A stretch of 64,000 nt of DNA from positions 1,093,501 through 1,157,500 of the forward strand of contig JAINUG010000037.1 in NCBI GenBank assembly GCA_029706075.1, in the 5' to 3' direction. The stretch is from Aldrovandia affinis. Its lineage: Eukaryota > Chordata > Actinopteri > Notacanthiformes > Halosauridae. Under the pieces are notes generated by a model that had not been told where the DNA came from, made no database searches, and worked only from the letters and a program-made list of their open reading frames with translations. The translations under genes were made by a program, and so were the position numbers. Each line of letters opens with the position of its first letter. The stretch's first letter is position 1. Shown in pieces: positions 11,297-22,900 of this stretch.

Positions 11297-12275
11297 TTAA
11301 TACTTGATAGAAGCACCTTTAGCTGCAGTAACAGCTGTGAGTTTATTTGAGTCCACCAACTTTGCACATCTAGACATTGCAATTTTCACCCATTCTTTAC
11401 AAAATTTCTCAAGCTACATCAGGTTGTATGGGGACAGCTGGTGAATAGCAATTTTCAAATCTTTCCACAGATTCTCAATGGGATTCAAGTCTGGGCATTG
11501 ATTGGGCCACTCCAGGACAGATTTATTTTGTTTTTAAATCACTCCAATGTGACTGTTGCTGTCGCTTTGGGTCATTGACCTGCTGGAATATAAATCGTCT
11601 CCCAAGTCCCAGGTCTCTTGCAAACTGCAGCAGGTTTTCCTCCAAGACTTTTATATATCTTGCTCCATCCATTTTGCCCTCTATTTTGATAAGTTTTACA
11701 GTCCCTGAAGTAGAGAAGCATCCCCATAGCATTAAGCTCCTGCCACCACGTTGCACATAAGAACATAATACATAATGATGAGAACAGGCCATTTAGCCCA
11801 TCTAGGATTGGCCTGTCCAAATCTAGAGAGTATTCAGTACTGCATCTAGCCTGGACTTGAATAGCTCAAGTGTTTCTGCACCTACTACCTGGCCTGACAA
11901 GCTGTTCCAGGCATTGACAACTCTGTGTAAAAAAACCCCAAATATCTTCCCAATATCTGTGCAGAACTTTAATTAATTTTAAACTGTGGTCTCTTGTTCG
12001 GCTAACCAAACTTATCTTTGGTAATCCCTTTTAAGAATGTAAAAACCTCAATCAAATCCCCCCCCAATGAATACATTGAGTGCCTTAAGTCTATCCTCCC
12101 CAATCTATTTTACCTTCCATACCAGGTACCAATTTATTTGCCCTTCTTTGAACTGGAGGGATAGTGTTCTTGGGATAATGTGCAGTGTTAGGCTTGCGTC
12201 AAACATACCAAACATAGTGCATAATGCTGATGCCAAAAAGTTGAATCGTTGTCTCATCAGACCATAGATCCTTCC
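11297..12275 (-). pseudogene. Broken Tc1-family transposase
   Basis: Tc1 transposases are DDE/D enzymes that cut and paste the element at TA sites in the nucleus. Readable from the far end: a block RQRFNFLASAL and HIIPRT (12160-12270), then the CR1 insertion. Next come GGRSLMLWGCF and LGRRFIFQQVNDPKR (11550-11750), then, in another frame, [11 protein letters not shown] (about 11465-11505), ending SIKY-stop. The glycine-tryptophan block and PDLNPIEN are hallmark Tc1 motifs. In QQVNDPKR the position normally Asp in QQDNDPKH is Val, so one catalytic acidic residue appears to be lost. The N-terminal DNA-binding half is missing. Frameshifts and stops also occur between the blocks, so it is non-functional. 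Confidence 0.88.
11759..12159 (-). mobile_element. CR1-clade LINE 3' fragment nested in Tc1 A
   Basis: On the minus strand it keeps the worn end of a CR1-type reverse transcriptase ORF: FKEGQIN, then IEVFTFLKGITKD, then the region corresponding to the 'FF...RVVNVWN.LP' end. A short 3' UTR with AACAGGCCATTTAGCCCATCTA follows. The flanking Tc1 transposase sequence is interrupted, so this arrived after the Tc1 element. Stops occur throughout. No clear target duplication was found. The same 3' UTR motif recurs at 53809-53875. Confidence 0.78.
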
Positions 12276-12558
12276 TCCACTTGTAGTGTGTATAGGATAT
12301 ATATATATATCCCAGAAAATTACATATATGAATTTTACAGTTTTATTATATACAGTGCCCATTTAAAGTTACACCCCATCTAAAAAAAATCACATTTTGT
12401 TGCCTTACAACCTGAGATTAAAACTTGAGATTACTTCCACGTGAGAAACTCTAAACATTTCTGAACATTAATTAAAAATAAAAAACTAGAATGATTTGAA
12501 TTGATAAGTCTACACCGTGCTTATCATACCAATTGTAAAGTAGCTCAGGGGTAACCAA

Positions 12559-14003
12559 TAGGGTTGCCACCTTTGACTTCTGAAAATCCTGGGACACGGT
12601 TTTGGGAGGGGGTAGGGGGGGGTGGGGTTAAGATGAAACCATTTTGCACTTTGTAACCATTGTAACCTAAGCATTGTATTTTGTTGCCGCACTTTGTAAC
12701 CATTATAGCCTACTCTTATGCTCTATTCCGACATGTTACATAGTAAAGTCTAACCTTACCTATATTTGTTACATAGTAAAGCTCTGATTTGCACTGACGT
12801 ACTTGCACTTGCAGAAGCACTCACACTTGTAGACGCACTCGCTCTGGCCTCGGGCTGCTGTCCCTTTACACCAAAATGAATGTGTACCATTGTTTAAAAA
12901 GGGGTACTTAATACATTAGCTAATATGAAAAAATGATTGCTGGACAAAATGAACTGATGCATTATCGGCACCATAGGCACTAATTTGACTGACAGACAGG
13001 CCATTACTTTCTGTGATGTTGACAATCTGCTCGTAAATAGCTCTGCTAGTTTCCTCAGGGTCGTCGTAAAATTCCAATAGTCCATACTTAACACCCTCTG
13101 CTTCATGGAAATACTGGACTGTGTATGGGTAAAGTTTAGCGTGGCCAGAGTTTGATGCGTCAGAACACACAGAAAAATAAGGAGCGTTTTTCAACTCTGT
13201 AGCTAATCGTTTCTGGCTGTCAGGTTTAGCACTAACCGTATAGCCACAGTCTGTAGATAAGTAGCTGTGTCCATGCTGCACACCATGATATACTGAAGTT
13301 AATTCCGCTACTGCAATTCTGTCATCCTCGGATGAACTCTTTTTTGTCATGAATGTTGTAATGCTCAGATTCCTGCGTTTACTTTGTACAAGACTCTGAT
13401 GCTTATTTGATTTTGCGTGCATTTCAAGTGCCGTTTTACCTTCATATTTGACTACTATTTTGGCTGGACATACAAGACAGGTTGCAGAAAACGGATCCCC
13501 TTGGGTAGGCCCTACCCATTCTGCAAAATATTATTTTTGGCCCATTCGGTGTTATGTTGTACAATGTTTTTTCTTTTTGGTTGGCTGGCTGCTGCTGTTA
13601 TCCTCCTCGTCTGTTTCCACCCCCCCTTAATTTGGAAAAATATAAGCAACAAACTAAAATGTGAAAATGTTTTTGAAAAGCAGCTCGTTTGCTAACGTTA
13701 CCGTTACTGGACCAACGTTAGAACTGTCACATGCACACGCCAGCCAGGCAGTTGCTAGGCAATAAGGTAACGCTCTCAGTTTGGCTACCAATCAAATCAA
13801 ATGACGTGGTTTTGTTTTTGCGACTTGTCATTGGATGCATACGATAGTCACATTGACAATCAGGAAGAAAACAGCACAGAGAGAAATGAAACGCAGTGCA
13901 TTTTGACGGACAATTCGTGTCCCGGAAAGGAATACAGATTTTCCGGGACAGTCACTCAAAAAAGAAAACAATCCCGGAAAATCCGGGATGGGTGGCAACC
14001 CTA
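12559..14003 (-). mobile_element. hAT transposon relic nested in Tc1 B (1445 bp)
   Basis: The ends are TAGGGTTGCCACC and GGTGGCAACCCTA, a perfect 13-bp inverted repeat. They are flanked by the 8-bp copies GTAACCAA (12551-12558) and GTAAGCAA (14004-14011), which differ at one base. Both features are diagnostic of the hAT superfamily. The element keeps only part of a transposase gene and is far shorter than autonomous hAT elements, so it is an internally deleted copy. Its position within Tc1 B shows it is the younger of the two. Confidence 0.93.
12916..13422 (-). pseudogene. hAT transposase fragment
   Basis: An open frame of 168 codons inside the hAT element resembles the central part of hAT transposases of the KIAA1586/ZBED-like type. 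It contains FMTKKSS, VYHGVQHGHSY, the block FSVCSDASNSGH and later SAYGADNASVHF. The Asp in SDAS and the Asp in ADNAS are probably the first two catalytic acidic residues of the hAT RNase H-like fold. The family is usually over 600 residues; here the zinc-finger N terminus and the C-terminal part with the last catalytic Glu and dimerisation domain are absent. The frame ends abruptly after ADNASVHF, consistent with an internal deletion. Not expected to be active. Confidence 0.8.
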
Positions 14004-14144
14004 GTAAGCAATCACCTTCCAGATCACATGCCAAGCTAATTGGCCTCCACCGGTGTTCAATTGTAGTGATTTTGATTACTTCAGAATAAAATCAGCTGTT
14101 CCTAGATGATTCCACTGTTGGGTAATGCATTTCAGAGTAAAGAA

Positions 14145-14316
14145 ATGACCATGAGCAACAAGGAGCTTTCAAAAGTTGTGGAAAGGCACATATCAGGAAA
14201 AGTGTATAGAACGATTTCAAAGGCCTGAAATATCCCTTGGAGCATGGACAAGACCATAATTAAGAAGTGGAAGATGCGTGGCACCACCAGGAACTTGCCT
14301 GGATCAGGCCATCCGT
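14145..14316 (+). pseudogene. Tc1 transposase N-terminal fragment
   Basis: It begins ATG-ACC-ATG and reads KELSKVVERHISGKVYRTIS, then a TGA stop, then IIKKWKMRGTTRNLPGSG. This is the helix-turn-helix DNA-binding domain of Tc1 transposase: the first helix-turn-helix with 'R.I.G..YR.IS', then the linker 'KW...GTT..LPGSG.P'. Homology ends soon after GHPSKL, and the catalytic domain is not found downstream. Its left terminus is ~1.8 kb upstream, separated by the hAT insertion. Confidence 0.85.
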
Positions 14317-15279
14317 CTAAGCTCAGGCCGTTACAGTCAACCATTGTTTCAGAGAAATCAATACACTTATATGAATCATGCAGAAAATATGATTTAATAT
14401 TGCCTTTAGTACAGAACTCAATTTGAACTGCCACCACAAGGGGCACTGTGGTGTGATTGAAGCTCAGCACACCACTTCCTGGTCCGTTTATTAAGGAGAA
14501 GTACCTCATGTAAAATCCCTTATTTAGCTCGTGTGATGGGGAATATAAGATATGGGAGGCAGACATTGTCATTAACTGGCTGTTTTTACCGGTGCTCAAA
14601 AGTAGGAACTCTTTACAGCAAAACTTGTGGTGCACTCAGTGTTCCCACTGAATCATCTACATAACTGACTCCAGGGGCTTGCTCAGCCAACATCCATACA
14701 TCACACTTCGATATAAAAAAATATTACTTCATGAAATTCCCACAGCAGTGACTTCACTGCCCGAATCAAAGCCGCATTATTATTTGTGATGGCAGTTATG
14801 CATGTAGTTAGTCCTGAATAATTTTCCATCACAGAATACGGTGATCAAGCACGGGCTGTGGTGCTGAATAACCCCAATAATTCAAACATTGTGAATATCA
14901 AAGATAATTTATTCGCCTTTATTTCACTTAAACAAAATTAAAAACAATCGATCATTTTCAACTTCCATTCTTGATTTTTAAATCCATTTTATCCCGTATT
15001 TGATTATTTTTCCTCTCAATTTTAATGTTAACTGTACCTAAAGGCCTTTCCCATTGCTGTGATATCCTCCATCAGGCAAAGATTGGCACGCGTGCCCTCT
15101 GAAGCGTGTGCTGCCAGCTGTCGCCTCTCTCTCTGTGCAGTCCACCAGATAAGCTGCACAGTCACTGCATCAGAGAATACGCTTCACGCTCAGCTGACGC
15201 AGGTAGACTGCGGGGGCTCAATCAAAGCTGTCGCTCTCGCTCGATGACACAGGGGAAACTCTGCTGACTGTAACCCTCC
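14317..15279. other. No gene seen
   Basis: AT-rich unique sequence. The minus-strand frame at 14132-14635 has no recognisable domain and overlaps the Tc1 remnant, so it is not called. Confidence 0.55.
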
Positions 15280-15430
15280 CTCCCTCGGCTATGCTATGGC
15301 CAATTGTGCTTCACCCAGGGATGCCCAGCCCAGCAACAGCATTGGTCAGGGTTTGATTCCAGGCCATGGGGCACGTCACTGCGCCAGCTGTTTGACTGGA
15401 CACACCACGCAGGATGCCTCATCTCCACAG
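15280..15430 (+). repeat. Possible SINE-like repeat
   Basis: Contains CAGGGTTTGATTCCAGGCC, resembling a pol III B box, within a block also seen in worn form at 3935-4040 and 48735-48860. No A box or tail could be defined. Confidence 0.35.
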
Positions 15431-17974
15431 CTTTCGTGAAAGAAAAATGCGATTCCTCAGGGCACAACCACTGCTGCGTTCTTCTGGCAACACTCTCAAC
15501 CTGCGGACGTTTCGCATTGCTGCTGTGCAACTGCTGTCGTGCGATGGCTCCACAAGCGGTAAATGTGTTTCTTGTGAGCGTGAATGCATTTCCACTGCTA
15601 GGAACTCTGTGTTGTTACATGCTGTGAACATTGAAAGAAAACAAAAACAAGAAACGGTTTTTGTTGGTTTTAATAACAGAAGTGTTAATAAGGCAAGCAC
15701 ATTGTTTTCTGTCATTTTGACTTAGGGGAAAGGGATGTAAAAATAATTAGAACAAACTGACTGAAAAAAAAAAAAAAAAAAAAAAACAGGCATGGAGAGT
15801 GTTAATAAATTGTGGCCTTGCCATGTTTCCAGCTTTCATAATCATATGTAGTAACTGTCTTGCACTTCAAGGGCACCCGACACACTAGTAACAACTTTGC
15901 AGAAATAAAACAAACAAGTGCCCATAACATTTGTGAAATATTACAAATCCAAATATACAAATATGTAAATCCAACAATTCCAAATCCGACAAAAAACATA
16001 AAAAAACCAAGAGGTGGATGCAGGAATTTCTGAAGCTACTTGTTAAGCAATCAACGCATTACGACCTCAAGTAATCATTCAATTACCACAAATGAGGTGT
16101 GTATTGCAGTGTAGTAGACTAGTCAGCAGTTGGCGCTGCACACACCCACACATAATCATATCGATTGATTTGCAAGTAGGCTACTGCTTTCAATTGTTCA
16201 AATATGTCTGTTGACACTTCTGCAGGACATGTCATGCCCATCCTGGAGCAAAGAAACTGATATGTTGAAATGAGTGGGCGGATATTTTTTAACTGCACAA
16301 ACTTATAAAAACAATTGAAAGCAAAATAGAAATATAAAGAACAAAATTGTTATTGATGGGATGCCATCAGTACTGGTTAAACATATATATGCAATTATTT
16401 AAATAATAATTAATAAGCTACATCCCAGGTTTGAATATAGAAGGACAGGATTGTTGGAATACATGGAGGTCTTCCATTCAATTACCCCCCCTTGATGCGT
16501 CTTACCCCCCTGATGTTTCTCACCCTACATTGAAGACAATGACAATTTGGCACCATTTGTGATAACTTCCCCCAGTTCAGTTCCCCTCTCCTCTCCCCCA
16601 GGTGCAATTTCCCCCCTCTTTGATGTCTCATCCTGTTCAAAACAATGACTTTTTCTGACGTGACTAGCAGCATGTGTGCTCTGTGGGCTAAAGAAGGGTG
16701 TGAAAGACCCACAGTGTATAAAGTGCCTCCATGCGCTTTCCATCGTTGGTTTTTATCGATCTGTACATGGGGGACAAACCCAGTAGGTTCTCTGCTTTAT
16801 TAAAAGACTACATATTTGAAGCACGGAAACAAAGACTTCAGCCAGTATTTATTTTTCTATTCACAAACGGTAGGAAGGAATAACTAACTCGTTAACAAAT
16901 CTACAAGGATTTATTACATTCAACAGAGCTTTCAGACAAAATGTTTTTTGTTGTTGTTTTTATAAGCATCTATGGTTGCTCTCATTATGCAATTTACGAT
17001 TTTGTTTTGTTTTATTATTTGCTCTTTTGTTGTTGCTCTTAAGTACATATTATTTTTGTAATGTGTTCATGCATGCATTTTGTTTTGTTTGTTTTTATTT
17101 TTGATACATACTTTTTAATGTCATTTATTGGGGACAGGTGTTGAAAATTAGCCTTGGCTATAAACATTTAATGCAATGCATCTGATTCTTGCTTTATAAC
17201 ATTGTAACAATGCTTTTGCCATTTCCCTGACAAAAACTAATAAATACGTTTGTAAGGCATATACTTCCCTGGTGTTGGTGCCCATACTGGGCAATTTTCT
17301 GTCTCATACTTACTGTCCAAGAGTGCAATATTGGAGTAATTTCCCCCTCCAGTCATATTGATAGAACGTTCACAAATGCCCAACTCACATCGCAGACATT
17401 CTATGAAAGTAGAAAAATGTATAAATGGGAATATTTATATGTTGGCTTGTCACAAAGTGAAAAATACATGCACCATACTACTATCGAGGATGTACGTATA
17501 CAGATAGGTTTAATTATCTTTGGCGGTGTTTAAAACCGTGGCAGGTGTCCTGTAATGAACAGGTCTAACACCTAGTCTTGTAATTACCCGCTGTGGTGTC
17601 TCTATTATAAGTGATGGCAATTCAATTAGTTCATTATTCTGTGCTTTGTGATTTTAATGTGACTTAAAATAAATGCTATTTAACTTGCTCTTTGTGCACT
17701 GTGCCTCCTACTCCAAATCTATTCTGATAGTGGGCCCCCAATAGCAGGTGGCGCTAATTAAAAAGATAATAATTGGTCCCTTTGTGGGCTACAAGTAAAG
17801 AAGCACAAACTCATTTGTGATACTTTCTTTAAAAAAAGATTAGAACCTTTATGCTGAGGGAAGGCCCTTCATATGCACAGCAAAGCAGTGTGTTCCCTCG
17901 CTGCCGTGTACCTGGACCTTTATTATGAATGTGCCCCTATGCAGTCCGGCTTACGTGGCTCCTATTGGCTCCGG
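15431..17974. other. No gene seen; poly-A tract
   Basis: There is a 23-base poly-A at 15764-15786. It might be the tail of a retrocopy, but no retrocopied sequence is recognisable upstream. The remainder is unique and AT-rich. Confidence 0.55.
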
Positions 17975-18100
17975 CGCTCGGATGTTCACTGAAGCAATTC
18001 GGGCTAAAAACCTTGCTCAAAGTGCCCCACCTAAGAATCGAACCAGATGTTATAGAGGAATTAAGAATCAGGTTGTAAAATCAGTTGTCATGCCATTTGC
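17975..18100 (-). mobile_element. Degraded tRNA-derived SINE
   Basis: On the minus strand it reads CTGGTTCGATTCTTAGG (B box), then GAGCAAGGTTTTTAGCCCGAATTGCTTCAGT. This closely follows the intact SINE at 39956 (GGTTCGATTCTC ... AGCAAGGTACTTAACCTGAATTGCTTCAGT). The A-box region is worn and the L2-type tail is absent. Confidence 0.68.
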
Positions 18101-19859
18101 CCACCTGCGACAGCTGTGCTGGACGCTTAAATGACTTTAGTTTCCATCTCGAGGGACCTGTGACCTCCCAATGTGTTTTGGTAATCATGTATTCGTGCTC
18201 TGGCACTCAGTTGATTGTGTTCACGGAAATTGAAAGTTGGCCTGCTGTGCCTTTATAACACGCCTGATTAAGGCGAGGAGCAATACCTGGGTTGATTACC
18301 AAACCTAGCTGTGCATGTCTAGAAGCGAGGCTGCAACTACCCCACAGTCCTGATAGTCTCGTGGGCTTGTTGAGATGGCAGGATTGTCTGACTCGAGTCT
18401 AAAGTGTCGGAGCAGCTCACTTGGTTCCTGCACCCCCACCCGGCATGAGAAAATAATGGGAATGTACTGCTTACAGTATAAAGTAAAATGTTTTTTCAGT
18501 CACCACTTGAAGTCAGAGTGAGCGGTTGGTGTCTCTGGTGCTTGCTAGGGGGAAATTGCAGCAAGCAGAGCTCTGAGCCACGTAGCCCATATGCCGCTAT
18601 TCTCAAGGGACCCTCTTGTCCCATAAGATGAACTTTTTAAATGCCTCAGGGAAATCAATACACTTGTTTCAATGCAGGAAGAACATTTTGTGCCAGTGCA
18701 GGAAGACTGCCACAGGCTGTGAATCCTAGCCATGGTAGCACTGACCGTGCCCTGAAGGGCGACACACAGTGTCCACAGTGTCAGAGGTTCTCCGTCAACA
18801 GGTTAAATCCCACACCCCATGACTTACTAACAACTCCTCTGGTTGATCCATCACCTGCCATCTGCCTGCACCAGTTGTATTGCCCTCTGGTGCAGTACCT
18901 GTTGTAATTGTGTATTTGTAAACAGGCCATTCATTTGTACATAAGATGCAAGTAAAACAGGCTACCTAACTAGCTAGAACATCAGGACAAAGAGCACAAT
19001 AGGATGGAGAGGGGGTTGTAACCTAAATTGTACTGGACTGTTACGTTTTGTTCCGGTGCTCTGTTCCGTAGACTGTACTGCACTTCAGCAGCACACAAAA
19101 CAGAACAGAACCGCTGTCCTGTACTTCCACAGGCCAACGAAACAGCACAGTGCCAACTGTCCCATTTACTGTTCTGTTAAATTTCATCATTTAATATATG
19201 AAAAAGTGAAGTTTATCACTGATTCCATAATTCGCTTTTAATTTTATTCCAGTGACAAGTGGAACTTGGAAAAGCCATATCTAGAACCCACACAATTTGT
19301 GGGACCCCTGTCCAGCCTAGGGGCCCCTGAGTCATTATCATCTTTCACCACACTAACATTGCCGTTGATCCCAGGCATCTGTGTGTGTTTTGAGTTGTCT
19401 AGCAACAGGCAAAGACAATGGTTTATCCGCTACGTTAAGTCAGTGATGTAATACAATGTTTTTTTTAAATAAATAAAAAACTTGAATAACTCAAAATCTA
19501 TAAGTCATTATAGATTGACGCACTGGCATAGCAAGTCATGTTTGCACTTACAGAAAAATCACACAAATTCTGCACATGTGAATTACATGCTTTTTTTTAC
19601 ATTTAACATGTGCTTTTTTGATTCACATGTATACCACACTTTTCCACATGTATACCACATATTGTCACAGGTATTCACATGTGATCACAAACAGTATATA
19701 CTGTGTGTGTTTTTTTGACATTTCATACGTGAAATTCATACAATTTTTCCATTAGGGTTTCCAACAGTCCTCTTGAATCCACACAGTTGGACCACCCTGG
19801 TCAAACATGGAGGGGGCTGATTTAATGCGGAGATGAAATAGCGTCATCGTGCTGTCCAG

Positions 19860-20200
19860 CTTGGCTCCTGTCACTCTCAATTAGCTCCTGCCACACTGAC
19901 GGCCGCCCCCCAACGGGCACCGCGATGTGAATGACATTGGCCGCATTTGGATATTCTCTCCGGCCACGGAACACAGAGCACTCTCAGTGCGGCTTCTCCC
20001 CACGTCGCCGTGCGTGATCCCGGGGTCAGGAGGCTAGCACAGCGGTCCCCTCTGAGTCACCGTCACCTCGGCCAGCTATCCACCGTGATGCCCACTGCAC
20101 CCGGCGCCCTGTGGTCTGACAGCTGGTCCGATGACGACGACCGTCCAGTGACGAGGGGAGGTCACGTGACCCTCGAGCACCCAGGGTAATTAATGGTCAA
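19860..20200. other. CpG-richer patch of unknown role
   Basis: Base composition shifts to GC-rich with many CpGs (for example around GGCCGCCCCCCAACGGGCACCGCGATG). It contains an 80-codon plus-strand frame with no recognisable domain. It may be a regulatory or conserved non-coding element; I cannot test conservation here. Confidence 0.25.
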
Positions 20201-22639
20201 GGTCAAGAGGCTTGGGGGGAGACGAGATCCCATTTCCGATGAGAAAATTTGTCATGGGAACCGTGGCGAGAGAGGGACTTATGCAGGAATTCGTCATCAA
20301 CAGACAGCTAATTAGGCCTGGCATGTCATACATCCGTGCCACATGCAACAGGTGGATAAAAAAAAAAAAAAAAATCCTATCAGGAAAAAATAATAATAAT
20401 AATACGTTGCTTGTGCAGTGTCCACGTCCACTTGCAGTTTAATGTTAAAGGACACGTACTATTACCCAACCAAAAATGTACTATATTTCTATAAAAATAG
20501 ATTTGGAACAATCTTGGCTCAAAAGGGGATAGTTTGTGAAATTGTTATGGTACTCCATAAAATGAAGACCTAAAGTTCAATAAAACTATGAAATATTCCA
20601 ATAATATATCTTTAATGAAATCCCACATAAAATTCAGTATTTCTTTTAAGAAAATGTTTATACCATATAAACATTATGAGATTTCAATATTAATGTACTA
20701 GTTATACATTTTGTTTAAAATGGTTTGGTCTTTCATTTACATAATTGTGTAAAGTTGTGCTTATTTTCATAATGCCATGACTACCAGCAAAATGCAACTT
20801 TTAAGATTTTTAATAGGATTTTGTTTCCTTAAAGCAACTGGCTTATTACATTTTGGAGCTAGCTTTTTACATTTTGGGCACGTCTTCTTGCTGAAGGTTG
20901 TGAGAACAGAGGGAATTCTTGAAGTCTAATAAGGCATTATTTTGAAAAAGTGCATGAGAAAAAAATAATATTGCTGACAAATCCAAAAGCAGAAATTGGT
21001 AACACTCCTGCTCCAGATAAAGTTCACGTGAAGATGCTCTGATGATATTGTTCGGTCATTGTTTTGAGATGATTCACACCCGTTACTCAAAGGAACTTGG
21101 CTCCAGGTCATGCTCACTTCACCACAGTGCGAGTGCATTTCCGAAATTATTTTGCAAACAGGTGGAAGCACAGGAGCAACGCAGACACATGGAAATGTGG
21201 GTGTTTTGGGTGAATATTTCTCCTGAACTAAACACCCGTGTCTGGCAATGCTCCCTTGTAGAGAAGTGGAACAGTACAGAAAATGCAGGGTTTGCACAAT
21301 GCCACTATTGCAACTGCAGTCCAGGTGAAGTTTCGTACAGTGAAAATGGTGTAGGTGGTCAATTGCACGCAGTGAGTGTGTGAAGAGAACAGGGAGGTGT
21401 TTGTTACGAAGGGCTGGAAAATCAGCAAGTTAGATAAGCTTAATGAACAGATTTTTACAGCCTTCAAAAACGCAGAACTGGTGTAAGAACAGTTACGCAA
21501 CCAGTAGACTAACCTTATTGTTATGCTTCTGGACAGACAAATGTACACCTTTATAAAGTATTATTCTCGAAATAAAACATGTTCAACATTTTCAAAATGC
21601 AAGAAAAACAACAAGGACAGATAAGGACACAATAGCCTTTTTTGCCATTAAGCCAGGTTAAGGAACATAATTATAAATACATTTTTTAGAACTTTGTAAT
21701 GCTCAACAGATAATGCTCTGCTTTTAATTGCATTCGTTGTGACTGAGTGTTCTGGAAAATGGCAGGAATGCATTAGACCAAATAGGTTAGGTTAATTAAC
21801 AGGAATCTTTATTACACAGGCAGAAATTGCTCCCTGTTGACTCACAATGGATAAATATTTGATCATTCCTTGCAACAATAGTAAAACAACAAGCTAAATT
21901 CAGATCTATGTAAATACGCCTCATCTTAACGTCATTATTTACCCTTCTGGTATTAAACATCCGAGGAGGCAACATTCTCCTTTGTGTGTGTGTGTATGTT
22001 TGTGCGTTATTACATTATACATTACATTACATTACTGTGTTTGTGTATACGTGTGTGCGTGTTAGGTTAGTCAGTGCTTGTTCAATATGTGCCCGGCGCT
22101 TTTTTTCATGACGATTGCCACTGTTGGAGCAGAGATGAAGCACACATAATCATTTTTTCCGGATCACGTCAAAACGATATGACAACGAAACCGAAAGCCA
22201 GTTGCTGAATATTGTTGGACGGTCCGTTGTACAGTAAAAGCACACATGGATACACATTTTCCCTGAAGTACAGTTGACAATCCCATTGTGGAAACACTGT
22301 GATGAACTCAAGTGGACAGGGTTACGGAAATGACAAAGACCAGAAGTGCCGTGTTGTGTAAACACATTTGTCAGAAGTTGCAGCAGTGTCCTTCCCCCAT
22401 CCCCCCCACTAGCCACACTGTTGGAAATCCCAGTTCAATTTCCACCCCCCCTGCTTTAACCCCACGTGAACACCGGAGGGGACCGCTGATCAATAGGCAC
22501 ATTCCACCGTCATTATCAAGACGTATATCCCTTCGGCAACGGCGGTCATTAAATCAAAAGCTCCGCTCCTCCCGCCCCGCGTTGCTGAAGAGAGTCCAAA
22601 TTGTTTAGGGTCTGATCTAATGTAATGTAATGCCATCTC

Positions 22640-22900
22640 CCCGTTAATTAATGGCGGCTGCAGAAGCGTTCAAGCTTGGCACAGCGGGGGCCCGCGTCGG
22701 AGTGGAACGTTTGCCACGGGCCAATTCCATTAAATCATGCCCCATCAAGTATGATTTACGCAGAGTCAAAATACAGTAGCGGCGGATCACCTGTCGAGAT
22801 GCAAAGGGCATCCGTGATTAGCTCAAACGCGAGCGCTCGTGACGTCTTGGACATAGCCCCTGGGTGCGCGCTTTCTGCGTGTAGACGGTCGTGTTCTGCA
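22640..22900. other. CpG-richer patch, candidate non-coding element
   Basis: High-complexity, non-repetitive sequence with raised CpG content and homeodomain-type TTAATTAATGG. It differs from the surrounding AT-rich DNA and lacks a recognisable coding frame. Candidate enhancer or conserved element by composition only. Confidence 0.25.

Larger units (their letters stand above)
11096..12285 (-). mobile_element. Tc1-like transposon A, split by a CR1 fragment
   Basis: The left terminus follows TA at 11094-11095 and starts CAGTGAGAAAGTATTCACCCCC. An inner copy of AGTATTCACCCCC lies near 11280, giving the IR/DR structure. Transposase sequence runs toward the left end on the minus strand. A CR1 LINE piece (11759-12159) interrupts the transposase. 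The right end is lost near 12285, so the element is truncated as well as interrupted. Confidence 0.88.
12353..14316 (+). mobile_element. Tc1-like transposon B, split by a hAT element
   Basis: The left end follows TA (12351-12352) with CAGTGCCCATTTAAAGTTACACCCC and the interior signature TTTTGTTGCCTTACAACCTG. After the hAT insertion (12559-14003) the Tc1 sequence resumes at 14012 and enters a transposase N terminus. It stops matching near 14316, so the C-terminal half and right terminus are missing. Same terminus family as the MITE at 41207. Confidence 0.85.

Noticed and set aside
14132-14635. 167-codon minus-strand frame
   Set aside because: It overlaps the Tc1 B transposase N terminus in the opposite strand and has no recognisable domain; an accidental frame.
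19620-19700. CRISPR-like array of CACATGTATACCACA repeats
   Set aside because: Only two or three imperfect short copies with irregular spacing in a vertebrate genome; a simple local duplication.
19947-20189. 80-codon frame in a CpG-richer patch
   Set aside because: No domain, no splice context, and composition alone explains the open frame.
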